DNA from: Ga0077555 sp963746315
GTDB taxonomy: Bacteria > Pseudomonadota > Alphaproteobacteria > Rhizobiales > Hyphomicrobiaceae
Length of the DNA: 64,000 bases
Direction of reading: 5' to 3'
NCBI GenBank assembly: GCA_963746315.1
Contig: CAVVAR010000010.1
Coordinates: 186,001-250,000 of the forward strand
In this document: piece by piece, positions 54,709-63,976 of the stretch
Position numbering within the stretch: position 1 is the first letter of the stretch
Layout of the letters: the number at the start of each line of letters is the position of its first letter
Position numbers and translations under genes: made by a program
Notes under the pieces: generated by a model
Told to the model about the DNA's origin: nothing
The model's input: the letters and a program-made list of their open reading frames with translations, nothing else
Database searches by the model: none

Positions 54709-56019
54709 GTGATCGAGCTCCTCATTGTTCTGACCCTCATCCTCCTCAACGGGCTGTTCGCCCTGTCCGAGCTGGCTGTCGTGTCTGCGCGACGGTCGCG
54801 CCTGAAGGCGCTGGCGGCCGCCAACAGGCCCGGTGCGCAGAGCGCGCTCGTGCTCGCAGCCGACCCGGGGCGCTTTCTGTCGGCAGTGCAGATCGGCATC
54901 ACGTTGATCGGGATCGTCAACGGCGCCTATTCCGGCGAGGCGTTCGGCGCCCAGGCAGCGCATCTTCTAGAGGGGCTCGGAGCAGCGCCAACAGTGGCCG
55001 CGCCGCTCGGCTACGGCATCGTCATTGCGCTGGTCACCTACCTGTCGGTGATCATCGGCGAGCTCGTCCCGAAAACGCTCGCTCTGCGCAATGCGGAAGG
55101 CATTGCCTGTGCCGTGGCGCCGTTCATGGCCGGCTTCTCCCGGATTGCCGCGCCCGCCATTTGGCTACTCGATGCCTCGACACGGCTCGTGTTTCAGCTC
55201 TTCCATCAAAGCGTGGAGCCTGAATCGCGCGTGACCGACGAAGAGATTCGCACGATCATCGCGGAGGCGGAAAGTGCCGGCGTGATCGAGCGCGGCGAGC
55301 GGGAGATGATCGCCGGCGTCATGCGGCTCGCCGACCGGGCGGTTCTCGGCCTGATGACACCCCGGACGGACGTGGACTGGATCGACATCACGGCCCCGGA
55401 GGCAGAGATCAAGACACGGCTGATCACCACGCCGCACTCGCGGCTGCCGGTCGGCGAAGGCTCGACCGATGCCCTGATCGGCGTCGTACAGACGCGGGAG
55501 TTGCTGGCCGCGCTGCTCAAGGGCGAGCCGCTCGACATTCGCACGCACGTGCGCAAGGCGGCGATCGTCCCCGAGACAACCGACGCGCTCGACGTGTTGG
55601 CCATCCTGCGCGACGCCGAAGTGCCGATGGCGCTCATTCACGACGAGTACGGCGCCTTCGAGGGCGTCGTCACGCCCGCCGACATCCTGGAGGCGATCGC
55701 TGGCGCGTTCCGCTCGGACCTGGCGAACGCCGAGCCACACGCCATCGAGCGCGACGACGGCTCATGGCTTCTCGCAGGCGCCATGCCGGCCGACGAGATG
55801 GCGGATCGGCTCGGTATCGTGCTGCCAGTGCATCGAAACTACGCGACCGTGGCCGGCTTCGTCCTCGCCCACCTCATGCATCTGCCGCGGACGGGCGAGC
55901 ACGTCGACATCGAAGGCTGGCGCTTCGAGGTCATAGATCTCGATGGCCGGCGGATCGACAAGGTGCTGGCCGCACAGGCAAGGCCCGTTCCGGGTCCGGC
56001 GCCGCGGCGCGCCCATTGA
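54709..56019 (+). CDS. CNNM/CorC-type protein: DUF21, CBS pair and transporter-associated domain
   Basis: A 436 aa inner-membrane protein. The DUF21 domain (about 1-190) has LLIVLTLILLNGLFALSELAVVSARRSRL at the start, shown in parts, and GIVIALVTYLSVIIGELVPKTLAL. A CBS pair (about 205-335) has VLGLMTPRTDVDWID and DVLAILRDAEVPMALIHDEYG. A CorC_HlyC domain ends it. It is of the hemolysin-C/CNNM type, linked to Mg or Co transport. GTG start at 54709. Confidence 0.9.
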   Translation: MIELLIVLTLILLNGLFALSELAVVSARRSRLKALAAANRPGAQSALVLAADPGRFLSAVQIGITLIGIVNGAYSGEAFGAQAAHLLEGLGAAPTVAAPLGYGIVIALVTYLSVIIGELVPKTLALRNAEGIACAVAPFMAGFSRIAAPAIWLLDASTRLVFQLFHQSVEPESRVTDEEIRTIIAEAESAGVIERGEREMIAGVMRLADRAVLGLMTPRTDVDWIDITAPEAEIKTRLITTPHSRLPVGEGSTDALIGVVQTRELLAALLKGEPLDIRTHVRKAAIVPETTDALDVLAILRDAEVPMALIHDEYGAFEGVVTPADILEAIAGAFRSDLANAEPHAIERDDGSWLLAGAMPADEMADRLGIVLPVHRNYATVAGFVLAHLMHLPRTGEHVDIEGWRFEVIDLDGRRIDKVLAAQARPVPGPAPRRAH

Positions 56020-56024
56020 CGGGC

Positions 56025-56423
56025 CTACCCACCATCACGGGCCAGCTGGCGCTTGAGCGCAGCCAGCAGTAGCGCCAGGTTGCGCGTATTGCAGCGATAG
56101 AACAGATCGAAAAAGGGCCCGACAATCGGGATCATGCCCACCCCGAAATCGATGGCCACGTTGAGCGCCATTCGAGCCGTCAAGGCGGAGCCGAGCCCGA
56201 AGCGATGAGCCCAGACGGCCAGGCGCAACCCGAAAACCGCAGCCACCATGTCGCCGGCAACCGGGATCACGCCCAGGATCGGGTCCCAGCCGTAGCGTAT
56301 GCGGGTGCCGGGAATCCGGAACCGCGTATCGAGGCGCGCCGCCTCTCGCTCGATGCGCTCGAGCAGCAGGACGAAGTCGCGCTCGACCGGCTCGCCGGGC
56401 TTCGGACGGGCGAGCGTCCCCAC
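56025..56423 (-). CDS. DUF4112 domain protein
   Basis: A short membrane-associated protein of the DUF4112 family: RFRIPGTRIRYGWDPILGVIPVAGDMVAA and DFGVGMIPIVGPFFDLFYRCNTRN are its two Pro-rich amphipathic parts. The start is uncertain: I use the GTG at 56423 (132 aa), but a CTG at 56498 overlapping the stop of the acyl-CoA-dehydrogenase-like gene would add 25 residues. Function unknown. It converges with the CorC-type gene. Confidence 0.75.
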   Translation of the reverse strand: MGTLARPKPGEPVERDFVLLLERIEREAARLDTRFRIPGTRIRYGWDPILGVIPVAGDMVAAVFGLRLAVWAHRFGLGSALTARMALNVAIDFGVGMIPIVGPFFDLFYRCNTRNLALLLAALKRQLARDGG

Positions 56424-56494
56424 TGCCTCGCGGCGTACCGGCTTACCGTCACCCTTGCCGGATGGGCTTGAAGGCCGCTTGCCGAACGATTGCG

Positions 56495-57685
56495 TCAGAG
56501 GAAGGCCATGTTGTCTGGATCCAGGTCGAGCAGCGTGCGCCCGATCGTAATGTAGTTCGAGCCGCGCGCCTGGGTCTGCTGGGACGCGGTCATGGCATCG
56601 CGCATGCGACGCTCGAAGGGGCCTTTCGGATGAATGGCCGATTGCCCGGCGGCGCGATAGCAATCCTTCACCACCTCGAAGCAGTGATTGATGACCCAGG
56701 TGGTGGTCAGCTTGATACGCGCGCGTTGCGGGATGGTGATCTCGCCGGTCTCTTCCACCTCGTTCCAGACCTCGCGCGCGGTGGTGCGGAGATAGGCGCG
56801 AGCGGCGGCGGTGCGTGCCTCGAGCTGGGCGAGCTCGGTCTGGAAGACGGGGCTCTCGCGCAGCGACATGGTGGCCGAGCGCGGCGTCTTGACCATCGCG
56901 AGCGCCGTCAGCTCGTCGAGCATGGCCTGGGCGACGCCGAGCATCAGCGCCGAGAAGCCGACGCCGTAGGCAAGCGTCGTCGAGAACTTGTAGAGCGTCC
57001 CCGGCTCACGGCACTCCGCGTAGGTCTCGCGGTCGATGGTGTCCGCCTCGGGAACGAACAGATCCTTGATCGTGAACGTGTCGCTGCCGGTGCCCCGCAG
57101 TCCGACCACGTCCCAGACGTCGTCGATGTCGGCCTTCGAGCGCTCGAGCAGCATGGTACGATCGAGCGGGCGGCCGTCCGGACGAAGGCGGCGTGAGCCG
57201 TCGGCCTCGTAGACGAAGCTGTGCCCGCCCAGTAGCGTCGCGTGACGGCTGCCGCTGTTGAAAGTCCAGGTGCCGGTGACGCGGTACCCGCCGTCGACGG
57301 CAACGGCTTTACCCTGGATCCCAGCGCCCCAGGCCAGCACCGCGTTCGGGGCACCGAACCAGCGCTTGGCGGCATCGGCGCTGAGAAACGCCGCCGACAT
57401 GGAGCAGCCGGAACCCTGGCTCATCACCCACGCCGTCGAGGCGTCGGCACGGGCAATCGTCTCGAGCGCCATGGCGTGCGTCTCGAGGTCGATCTCGTCG
57501 CCACCCACCGATTTCGGCAACAGGAGCCTGAAAAGCCGGGCGCGGTGCATGGCTGCCAGCACGTCGGGCGGCAGCTCGCGACCGGCCTCGATGCGGGGGG
57601 CCGCTGCCTTGATCAGCTCTGTGACGCCACGTGCCCGCTCGAGCACATCCTGGCGCAGATCACCGTCGCTCATCCGCTTCTGCAT
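56495..57685 (-). CDS. Acyl-CoA dehydrogenase-like flavoprotein
   Basis: A 396 aa member of the acyl-CoA dehydrogenase fold. It has the N helical part (VTELIKAAAPRIEAGRELPP), the beta domain with GTWTFNSGSRHATLLGGH and GLRGTGSDTFTIKDLFVP, and the C helices with NHCFEVVKDCYRAAGQSAI. This variant fits the flavin-dependent hydroxylase/HsaA- or DszC-type group more than true acyl-CoA dehydrogenases because the usual catalytic Glu region is not evident. Substrate unknown. The ATG at 57685 is used. Confidence 0.82.
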   Translation of the reverse strand: MQKRMSDGDLRQDVLERARGVTELIKAAAPRIEAGRELPPDVLAAMHRARLFRLLLPKSVGGDEIDLETHAMALETIARADASTAWVMSQGSGCSMSAAFLSADAAKRWFGAPNAVLAWGAGIQGKAVAVDGGYRVTGTWTFNSGSRHATLLGGHSFVYEADGSRRLRPDGRPLDRTMLLERSKADIDDVWDVVGLRGTGSDTFTIKDLFVPEADTIDRETYAECREPGTLYKFSTTLAYGVGFSALMLGVAQAMLDELTALAMVKTPRSATMSLRESPVFQTELAQLEARTAAARAYLRTTAREVWNEVEETGEITIPQRARIKLTTTWVINHCFEVVKDCYRAAGQSAIHPKGPFERRMRDAMTASQQTQARGSNYITIGRTLLDLDPDNMAFL

Positions 57686-57767
57686 TGTCTCATCCCGTGC
57701 CCGCACGTTCCACGAGCAGCAATGCTAGGACGTTTGGGAGGCTCGCGCCAATGGCCTCTGAGCGGCC

Positions 57768-58289
57768 CTATAGGGCCTTATCTGGCAAAACGTCCAATTC
57801 GGGCCGCTGCCGGCCCGCGAGCACGGCGATGACGAGCGCACTGAATGCCATCAACTGGAAGACCGCACCGGCCAGATGCGAGAATTCCCACTGCAAGCGC
57901 AGCGTCTGCCAGTTGCTCGGAATGACGGTCCAATTCTGGGTCGCGGCATTCGCCGGCTGGGTCCAGATCCAGAAGATCGCCTGCGCTGCCGCAAGGCAGG
58001 CGATCGCCAGCAATGTCGTGCGGAACACGACCGGCTGCTCGCGCGAGAGCACCAGAACGGCCAGCATGCCGGCCAGCTCGAAGGCCAGCACGAAGGCGAT
58101 CTGCCACCAACCGCGATAAATGCTCTGCACGATAAAATATTGCTCGCGCGGCAGGTCGATCTTGTTCGGAAGCTCCATGGCGTGCGCCAGCGCGGCGCCC
58201 AGTGCGAGAGCCGTCGCCAGCAGGGCCACGAAGAACGCGACGTCATAGAGGCGGCGGTCGAAAACGGACCCGTTGCCGATCGTCTGCAT
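57768..58289 (-). CDS. Integral membrane protein of unknown function (DUF1772-like)
   Basis: A 173 aa protein with four helices (VAFFVALLATALALGAALAHA, IAFVLAFELAGMLAVLVL, TLLAIACLAAAQAIFWIW, AVFQLMAFSALVIAVLAG). The LRLQWEFSHLAGA segment resembles DUF1772-type small membrane proteins. GGGAGGAGG lies just before the ATG. It is upstream of the flavoprotein gene on the same strand (82 nt gap). Confidence 0.75.
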   Translation of the reverse strand: MQTIGNGSVFDRRLYDVAFFVALLATALALGAALAHAMELPNKIDLPREQYFIVQSIYRGWWQIAFVLAFELAGMLAVLVLSREQPVVFRTTLLAIACLAAAQAIFWIWTQPANAATQNWTVIPSNWQTLRLQWEFSHLAGAVFQLMAFSALVIAVLAGRQRPELDVLPDKAL

Positions 58290-58478
58290 GTCCTCCTCCC
58301 GGGTAGGCTGGGTGGTTGACGTCTCAACGCCGCAATTGACGATACGATCCCGCACGGTCGAGGCGCCTCCCGGAGCGGCCGCCCCCCTGCTGGGCGCGAA
58401 TGCGAAGGGCCGCCGGATTGAACCGGCGGCCCTGCTCACTTGCGTCTCTTCGTCGGCATGCCCCCGCTCAGGCCCGCC

Positions 58479-59801
58479 TCACTGCGACAGATGGAAGGTC
58501 GCGAGGCGCTGCGCGATATCCCTGAAGGCAAGGCGCAGCTTGTCGCCGTCATTGGCCATGTAAACGTAGCTCGAGTTCGTCGCGCAGCGGCGGAGAGTTT
58601 CCTCGGCCTTGGCACTCGTGAGCTCGAAGCCGACGGAGAACACGGCGATGCCCGCCCCTTTCATGCCCTCGCAGAGGAGACGGGCTTGCCCGTCCGGACT
58701 GCCGTTGCTGGCGGTCCGAGCCGAGTTGCGCGTCGCGACCCCGGCGTCGTCGTAGGCGAGGTTGTACTCGCCGTCCGTCATGAGGATGGCGACCTTGTGA
58801 ACGTTGCTGGCGTACGGAGCTGCCTTACTCGTCGGCCAGACGGCGTTCCAATTGGGCGAGAGCATGTACCAGGCCCACTGCGTACCGATCTGGCCAGCCG
58901 TCTGGCCGGCGGCCGTCAAAGCATCGATTGCGGAGTGAAGGCGAGGCTTGTCGCTCGTCAGCGGAACGATGTCGGCTCCCGGCGTGCAATCGCCAGTCCT
59001 GGTGTAGACGGGGCCGGCCTTGTCGGTGCCGTTCGGCCCGGCGTCGGTCAATGCCTCGTTGCCTTTGCGATCCGAGACGCAGTCGGACAGCTGATAGCGC
59101 TGGAAGTAGCCGTTGTTGTCCTCGAAGCGATGAGTGGACGGGCGCGCACCGCGGACCGCCTGGAGATAGGTGGTGCCGGGCCGCACGCCCTCGGCAAACG
59201 GGACGAGAGCGACCCTCGAGGTGTACTCGCCTTGGCTGTCCCATACGACGATATCGACGAGGTCTTTTGCGGCAGCCTTGAGTGCCGTCAGCTTGGAGCC
59301 CTTCATGGAGCCGGTCACGTCGAGCATCATCGCAACCTCGAGATGGCGGTTCGCCGTGACGCCGCGCGCCAGCTGCGCCTGGGCCTCGATGTTGGCGGTG
59401 ACGTGCTTGGTGCCCACGACGCTGAGGAACGGCGTCGGGATCAGGGCCTGCACCTGCAGCGTGATGGTGTTCTTGACCTCGTCGACGAGGAAGTCGCTCA
59501 CCGTAGCGGCCAGTCCGGCGGGCACGTTGGCGATGTAGAAGGCCTTGCCCCGCAGCTTGGCGGCGTCCAGGTCGTTCTCAAGCTGCCAGACGCGAGCGGC
59601 GGCCAGAACGGCCGCATCGGCCGTCTGCTGTGCCCGCTCACGGGCGGCATAGGCGCGATTGAAGTCGACGGCTCCCCCCACGACGGCGGCGAGAATGACG
59701 ATCGAGAGGGCGAAGACGATCGCGACCGAGCCGCGACGATCCTCGATGAACGGGACAGGACTACGCGGTGCGGGCCTGTCAATGTGGTGCAACGACGTCA
59801 C
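58479..59801 (-). CDS. TadG-like pilus assembly protein with von Willebrand A domain
   Basis: A 440 aa protein of the TadE/TadG type. The N part has the pilin-like helix RRGSVAIVFALSIVILAAVVGG followed by DFNRAYAARERAQQTADAAVLAAA. The vWA domain has a MIDAS motif in DVTGSMKGS and later ILMTDGEYN. TadG proteins are anchored in the inner membrane and help Flp/Tad pili. The other tad genes are not here. The GTG at 59801 is used because AGGAGAA stands 6 nt upstream; a GTG at 59843 lacks one. Confidence 0.85.
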   Translation of the reverse strand: MTSLHHIDRPAPRSPVPFIEDRRGSVAIVFALSIVILAAVVGGAVDFNRAYAARERAQQTADAAVLAAARVWQLENDLDAAKLRGKAFYIANVPAGLAATVSDFLVDEVKNTITLQVQALIPTPFLSVVGTKHVTANIEAQAQLARGVTANRHLEVAMMLDVTGSMKGSKLTALKAAAKDLVDIVVWDSQGEYTSRVALVPFAEGVRPGTTYLQAVRGARPSTHRFEDNNGYFQRYQLSDCVSDRKGNEALTDAGPNGTDKAGPVYTRTGDCTPGADIVPLTSDKPRLHSAIDALTAAGQTAGQIGTQWAWYMLSPNWNAVWPTSKAAPYASNVHKVAILMTDGEYNLAYDDAGVATRNSARTASNGSPDGQARLLCEGMKGAGIAVFSVGFELTSAKAEETLRRCATNSSYVYMANDGDKLRLAFRDIAQRLATFHLSQ

Positions 59802-60108
59802 GGCGCTTCTCCTGAATAGGTCGTTTATTTTTTCCAGCAACACAGCGCAAAAATCTCAGCACGATTTGAATGATTGGTGGATTCCCGTTTATTTTCTCGC
59901 TTACGAGAAAAGATACGGTCGTCCCGTTTTGGGAAGCGGCAGGTCGTCACGTGACGCTGACAGCAACTGGCCGGGAACACGGACCAGATCGCCTTTTCGA
60001 AAAATCGTTCGAACGTTGTTATGTATTTGGCAATATTGCGCCAGCTTAACGATTGAGTGTCACTACCAAAGGGTGAACATTAGGCCACATAACCGGGAGA
60101 CGAGAGAC
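59802..60108. other. Divergent promoter gap of 307 bp between TadG-like and PilZ genes
   Basis: No gene is seen. The sequence is notably AT-richer than its surroundings, as expected for promoters on both sides. No clear operator was recognised. Confidence 0.45.
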
Positions 60109-60489
60109 ATGGCTGTCAAGGAAGCAAGTGCCTGGACCAGGCGATCGATGCTCTGCTCAGACGCGCCCGACCTCACTCGTCCCGCTTGTCGGCCAGACAG
60201 TCCGGAAGGCCGAATTGCGCCACGCAAGGAGGTCATCGGACAAGGTGTCGTCAGAATTCCGGGTTATCGTATGAGCTTGCCCTGCCAGCTCATCAACATA
60301 TCCGCGACAGGTGCCTGCTTACGCTTCATAGACATCAACGCCTGCCACCTTCCGGATCGCATCGTGGTGGTCTTCGCTTCGGACCGCACGGAGATCGACG
60401 CCACCATTCAATGGCGTGCGGCTCACGAATGCGGCGTCCATTTCGTTTCTCTTTTTCGCAGATCGAGTGTCAATAAAAAATCCTGCTGA
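60109..60489 (+). CDS. PilZ-domain protein
   Basis: A 126 aa protein with a PilZ domain: APRKEVIGQGVVRIPGYRMSLPCQLINISATGACLRF in two stretches gives the D/N-x-S-x-x-G part, while the Arg-rich loop is weak (PRKEV). It may bind c-di-GMP poorly or have lost it. GGGAGACGAGAG is upstream of the ATG at 60109. It diverges from the TadG-like gene, which suggests a surface-structure link. Confidence 0.8.
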   Translation: MAVKEASAWTRRSMLCSDAPDLTRPACRPDSPEGRIAPRKEVIGQGVVRIPGYRMSLPCQLINISATGACLRFIDINACHLPDRIVVVFASDRTEIDATIQWRAAHECGVHFVSLFRRSSVNKKSC

Positions 60490-60654
60490 AAACGCAGACA
60501 TTAATTCAGCCATCCGCCCGCACATCGAAATCCGTTACCGAACATTGGACGGCCGCTCCACCGCGATACGATCGCGCGCCCAGGCTCTGCCATGGAATGC
60601 CATCGGCGCCCGACCTTCGACCGGGCGCCGGCGTGTTGTGCCGCAACCGGAGAG

Positions 60655-62163
60655 CTAGCCCGCCCTCTGCCCGGCACCCAGCGCATAGGCACCCGCACCC
60701 TCCCCGGCGATCTTGCCAAAGACGGCGCCGGAGGTCAGGCCCGTCCCGCCCGGGTAGTTGTGATAGAAGAGCCCTCCGACCAGCTCGCCAGCCGCAAAAA
60801 GACCGGGGATCGGGAAACCGTCGGTGTGCTCCACCTCGCAGCCCGTCGTGATCTTCAAGCCGCCGAACGTAAAGGTGAGGCCGCAACCGACCTGGTAGGC
60901 CTCGAACGGCGGCTCGGTCAGCTGGTTGGCCCAGTTGGTCTTCGCCACGGCGAGCCCACTGGTGCCGCGACCGTCCTTGACCGCGGGATTGAACGGCACG
61001 TCGGTCATCACAGCGGCGTTGTAGGCCTTCAGCTCCTCGAGGCACGCCTTGGCGTCGACGCCCTCGAGCTTGGTGACCAGCTCCTCGAGCGTGTTGGCGG
61101 AAACCTTGGTAACGCGCTTGATGCGGTACTCGTCGCGAAGGAGGTGGAGCACCTTCTTGTCGAAGATCTGCCAGGCCATCATGTCCGGCTGATCTTTGAT
61201 GACGTGGCCATACTTGGCGTAGGTGTAGTTGCGGAAATCATAGCCCTCGTCCACGAAGCGGCGGCCGGTGGCATTGACCATGATGCCCAGCGGATACGAG
61301 TGCTTCTGGAAATTGTCGCCGACGGTCAGGTCGCCGAATGGCGGGGCGTTGAAATCCCAGCCGACGGCGTGGCCAGACGACCAGTGGCCATGCGGCATGG
61401 CGCCGATGGCGAGGGCCATGTTGATGCCGCCACCGGTATTGAACTTGGTGCCGCGCACCATGGCCAGCTCCCAGCCGGGGCCCATGTAGCGGCAGCGCAT
61501 CTCAGCATTCGACTCGAAGCCGCCGCACGCCAGCACGACCGCACCCGCCTTGATGTCGTATTTCTTGCCCTTGTGCCGCGCTGTGACGCCGATGACGCGA
61601 CCGTCGTTGTCGGTGATCAGCGAGTGACCGGCGGTCTCGTAGCGGATATCGACGCCGTTCTTCTCGCAGATGGCGTGCTCGCTATCGATCAGGCCGTGGC
61701 CGCCGCCCCACGTCTCGACGCACAGGCCACCCCAGAACTTGAACTTGCCGTCGACCTTAAAGGCCTGGCGGCCTTGGCTGGTCTGGAACTTGACGCCGTG
61801 CTTCTTCCACCAGCGCCAGGTATCGGTCGAGTTCTGGACGAGGATGTCGCACAGCTCCTGGTCGGTGCGGTACCGCGTCATGCGGTACATGTCGTCGTAG
61901 TATTGCTCCTGCGTGTAGGTGCCGAAGTCCATGTTGGCGACCTCGGCGTCGGAGAGATCGACCAGGGACCTGACGTCGTCCTCGCCGTTGAAGACGAGGC
62001 GCAGCGCACCCGCCGTGTACGTGGAGTTGCCGCCGCGTTCCTCTTTGGGGGCCGCCTCGAGCATGATCACGCGCGCGCCCGATTCGCGAGCGGCCATGGC
62101 GGCCGAGCATGCGGCATTGCCGGCTCCGACAACGACGACATCGGCTTCGTGGGTGGTTGCCAT
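60655..62163 (-). CDS. tcuA: FAD-dependent tricarballylate dehydrogenase-like protein
   Basis: A 502 aa flavoprotein of the fumarate-reductase/succinate-dehydrogenase family. FAD-binding: VVVVGAGNAACSAAMAARESGARVIMLE near the start (in parts), RGGNSTYTAG, and near the end FPIPGLFAAGELVGGLFYHNYPGGTGLTSGAVFGK (in parts). It matches TcuA, which oxidises tricarballylate to cis-aconitate, but other organic acids are possible. TcuB and TcuC are absent here; a TTT transporter lies 40 kb away. The ATG at 62163 is used. Confidence 0.82.
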   Translation of the reverse strand: MATTHEADVVVVGAGNAACSAAMAARESGARVIMLEAAPKEERGGNSTYTAGALRLVFNGEDDVRSLVDLSDAEVANMDFGTYTQEQYYDDMYRMTRYRTDQELCDILVQNSTDTWRWWKKHGVKFQTSQGRQAFKVDGKFKFWGGLCVETWGGGHGLIDSEHAICEKNGVDIRYETAGHSLITDNDGRVIGVTARHKGKKYDIKAGAVVLACGGFESNAEMRCRYMGPGWELAMVRGTKFNTGGGINMALAIGAMPHGHWSSGHAVGWDFNAPPFGDLTVGDNFQKHSYPLGIMVNATGRRFVDEGYDFRNYTYAKYGHVIKDQPDMMAWQIFDKKVLHLLRDEYRIKRVTKVSANTLEELVTKLEGVDAKACLEELKAYNAAVMTDVPFNPAVKDGRGTSGLAVAKTNWANQLTEPPFEAYQVGCGLTFTFGGLKITTGCEVEHTDGFPIPGLFAAGELVGGLFYHNYPGGTGLTSGAVFGKIAGEGAGAYALGAGQRAG

Positions 62164-62329
62164 GGGGTATCGCTCCGTCGAGAGGCGCGTCGGGACGCGC
62201 GGAAAGGTGGGATGGGTCCAGTTTGACCGGTTGGTGGCGAGGTGCCAAGCCGGTTCGTGGCCGCGGCGTGGTGGCAATAGCCGCAGATGGATAAGAACTC
62301 CAGAGGCCGCGCGTGCGGCCTGGAGCAAC

Positions 62330-63976
62330 CTACGCCGCCTTGCGATCCGAAACAGTTGCAACAGCAAGCATCATGGCGGCGCACTTCTCGCCGATCATGA
62401 TGCACGGCGCGTTGGTGTTGCCGGAGGTGAGCGTCGGCATGATGGAGGCATCGGCGACCCTCAGCCCCTCGATGCCGTGGACGCGAAGCTCGCTGTCGAC
62501 GACCGCCATCGGATCGGAGCCCATCTTGCAGGTGCCGACCGGGTGATAGGTGGTCTCGGCATTGTTGCGCACCCACTCGAGGATCTCTTCGTCCGTCTGC
62601 AGATGCGGTCCGGGCGCGATCTCCTCGCCGGTGATCTCCTTCAGCGGCGAGGTCGACATCAGCTCGCGGGCCTTGCGTATTGCGGCGAGCAGCCCATCGC
62701 GGTCGGCCTGAGCCGACAGGAAATTGAAGCGGATGGCCGGCGGATCGGTGGGGTTCGCGGACCGGGCATGGATCGAGCCGATGCTCTCGGACCGCAGCAC
62801 GTTGATGTTCATGGTGATGCCGCGCTTGGTGCGATGGATGCGGCGCTCGCGGCCGACCATCTCGTAGAGGAACGGCAGCACGGAGATTGTCGCATCCGGC
62901 GTCTCGGCACCCGGCCGGGTGCGGAAATACATGCGGATCGGGACGGAGGTCGACGCGAGAAAGCCTTCACGCAGGAACGCGTACTTGATGGCCTCGCGCG
63001 CCAGCCGCCAACCGCGGGCGTTGTCGTTGAAGGTGGCGTTCGGCTCGGTGATGGCGAATTTCACGCGTGGCGAATAGTGGTCGCGCAGGTTCTCGCCGAC
63101 GCCCTTCAACGGGTGCACGGGCTCGATGCCCAGCGACCTTAGGAGATCGGCTTGCCCTATCCCTGAAAGCTCAAGGAGTTTCGGCGAGTTGATCGAGCCG
63201 CTGGAGACGACCACCTCGCGGGAGGCTCGCGCCTCGCGCGGAACACCGCCGACGTTATATTTCACGCCGACGCAGCGCTTGCCGTCCAGCACCAGCCGCT
63301 CGGCCATGGCACCCTGCTCGATGACGAGGTTCGGGCGCGATCGCGCGGGGTCGAGATAGCAGAAAGCCGTGCTCTGGCGGCGGCCCTTGGCGATCGTCAC
63401 CTGGGACATGCCGATGCCTTCCTGCGTCTCCCCGTTGAGATCCGGGTTGTAGGGCAGCCCGATCTTCTCGGCGGCCTCGATCATCTTCTCGAGCAGCGGC
63501 ACTTTATGGCGCGCCGTATCGGTGATGCGTAGCGGGCCATCGCGGCCACGGAGCTCGTCGGAGCCGCCATCGTAGCACTCCATGCGCTTGAACACGGGCA
63601 GCACGTCCTGCCAGCTCCAACCGCGGTTGCCGAGCTGCGCCCAGTGGTCGTAGTCCTGCGCCTGGCCACGGATATAGACCATGCCGTTGATCGACGACGA
63701 GCCGCCCAGCATCTTGCCGCGAGGCACCTCGATGCGCCGGCCGCCGGAGCCCTCGTCGGGCTCGGAGGAGTAGCACCAGTTGACCGCCGGGTTGTCGATC
63801 AGCTTGGCGACGCCCACCGGCACCCGCGACCAGAAATAGGACGAGCCCTCGGTGCCGGCCTCCAGCAGCAGCACGCGATAGGCGCCGCTCTCGCTCAGCC
63901 GACTGGCGACGGCCGCACCCGCCGATCCGGCGCCGACGACGATGAAGTCATAAGTAGTGGCGGCAGTGTCGGCCAT
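62330..63976 (-). CDS. GMC family oxidoreductase (choline dehydrogenase-like)
   Basis: A 548 aa FAD alcohol oxidoreductase. The dinucleotide fold starts DFIVVGAGSAGAAVASRLSE. GMC signatures are RGKMLGGSSSINGMVYIRG (residues about 85-105) and SGSINSPKLLELSGIG. The active-site His is in TTYHPVGTCKMG, near the end. It oxidises an alcohol; choline or another polyol are possible. It lies 166 nt ahead of the TcuA-like gene on the same strand, and no gene is seen in that gap. Confidence 0.9.
   Translation of the reverse strand: MADTAATTYDFIVVGAGSAGAAVASRLSESGAYRVLLLEAGTEGSSYFWSRVPVGVAKLIDNPAVNWCYSSEPDEGSGGRRIEVPRGKMLGGSSSINGMVYIRGQAQDYDHWAQLGNRGWSWQDVLPVFKRMECYDGGSDELRGRDGPLRITDTARHKVPLLEKMIEAAEKIGLPYNPDLNGETQEGIGMSQVTIAKGRRQSTAFCYLDPARSRPNLVIEQGAMAERLVLDGKRCVGVKYNVGGVPREARASREVVVSSGSINSPKLLELSGIGQADLLRSLGIEPVHPLKGVGENLRDHYSPRVKFAITEPNATFNDNARGWRLAREAIKYAFLREGFLASTSVPIRMYFRTRPGAETPDATISVLPFLYEMVGRERRIHRTKRGITMNINVLRSESIGSIHARSANPTDPPAIRFNFLSAQADRDGLLAAIRKARELMSTSPLKEITGEEIAPGPHLQTDEEILEWVRNNAETTYHPVGTCKMGSDPMAVVDSELRVHGIEGLRVADASIMPTLTSGNTNAPCIMIGEKCAAMMLAVATVSDRKAA

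Noticed and set aside
58440..59819. Long plus-strand frame opposite the TadG-like gene
   Set aside because: It is a shadow of the vWA gene; it lacks any recognisable domain, while the minus strand has TadE and MIDAS motifs.
60592..62226. Plus-strand 544-codon frame opposite the TcuA-like gene
   Set aside because: Antisense of a clear flavoprotein; no motif, and rich in residues typical of shadow frames.
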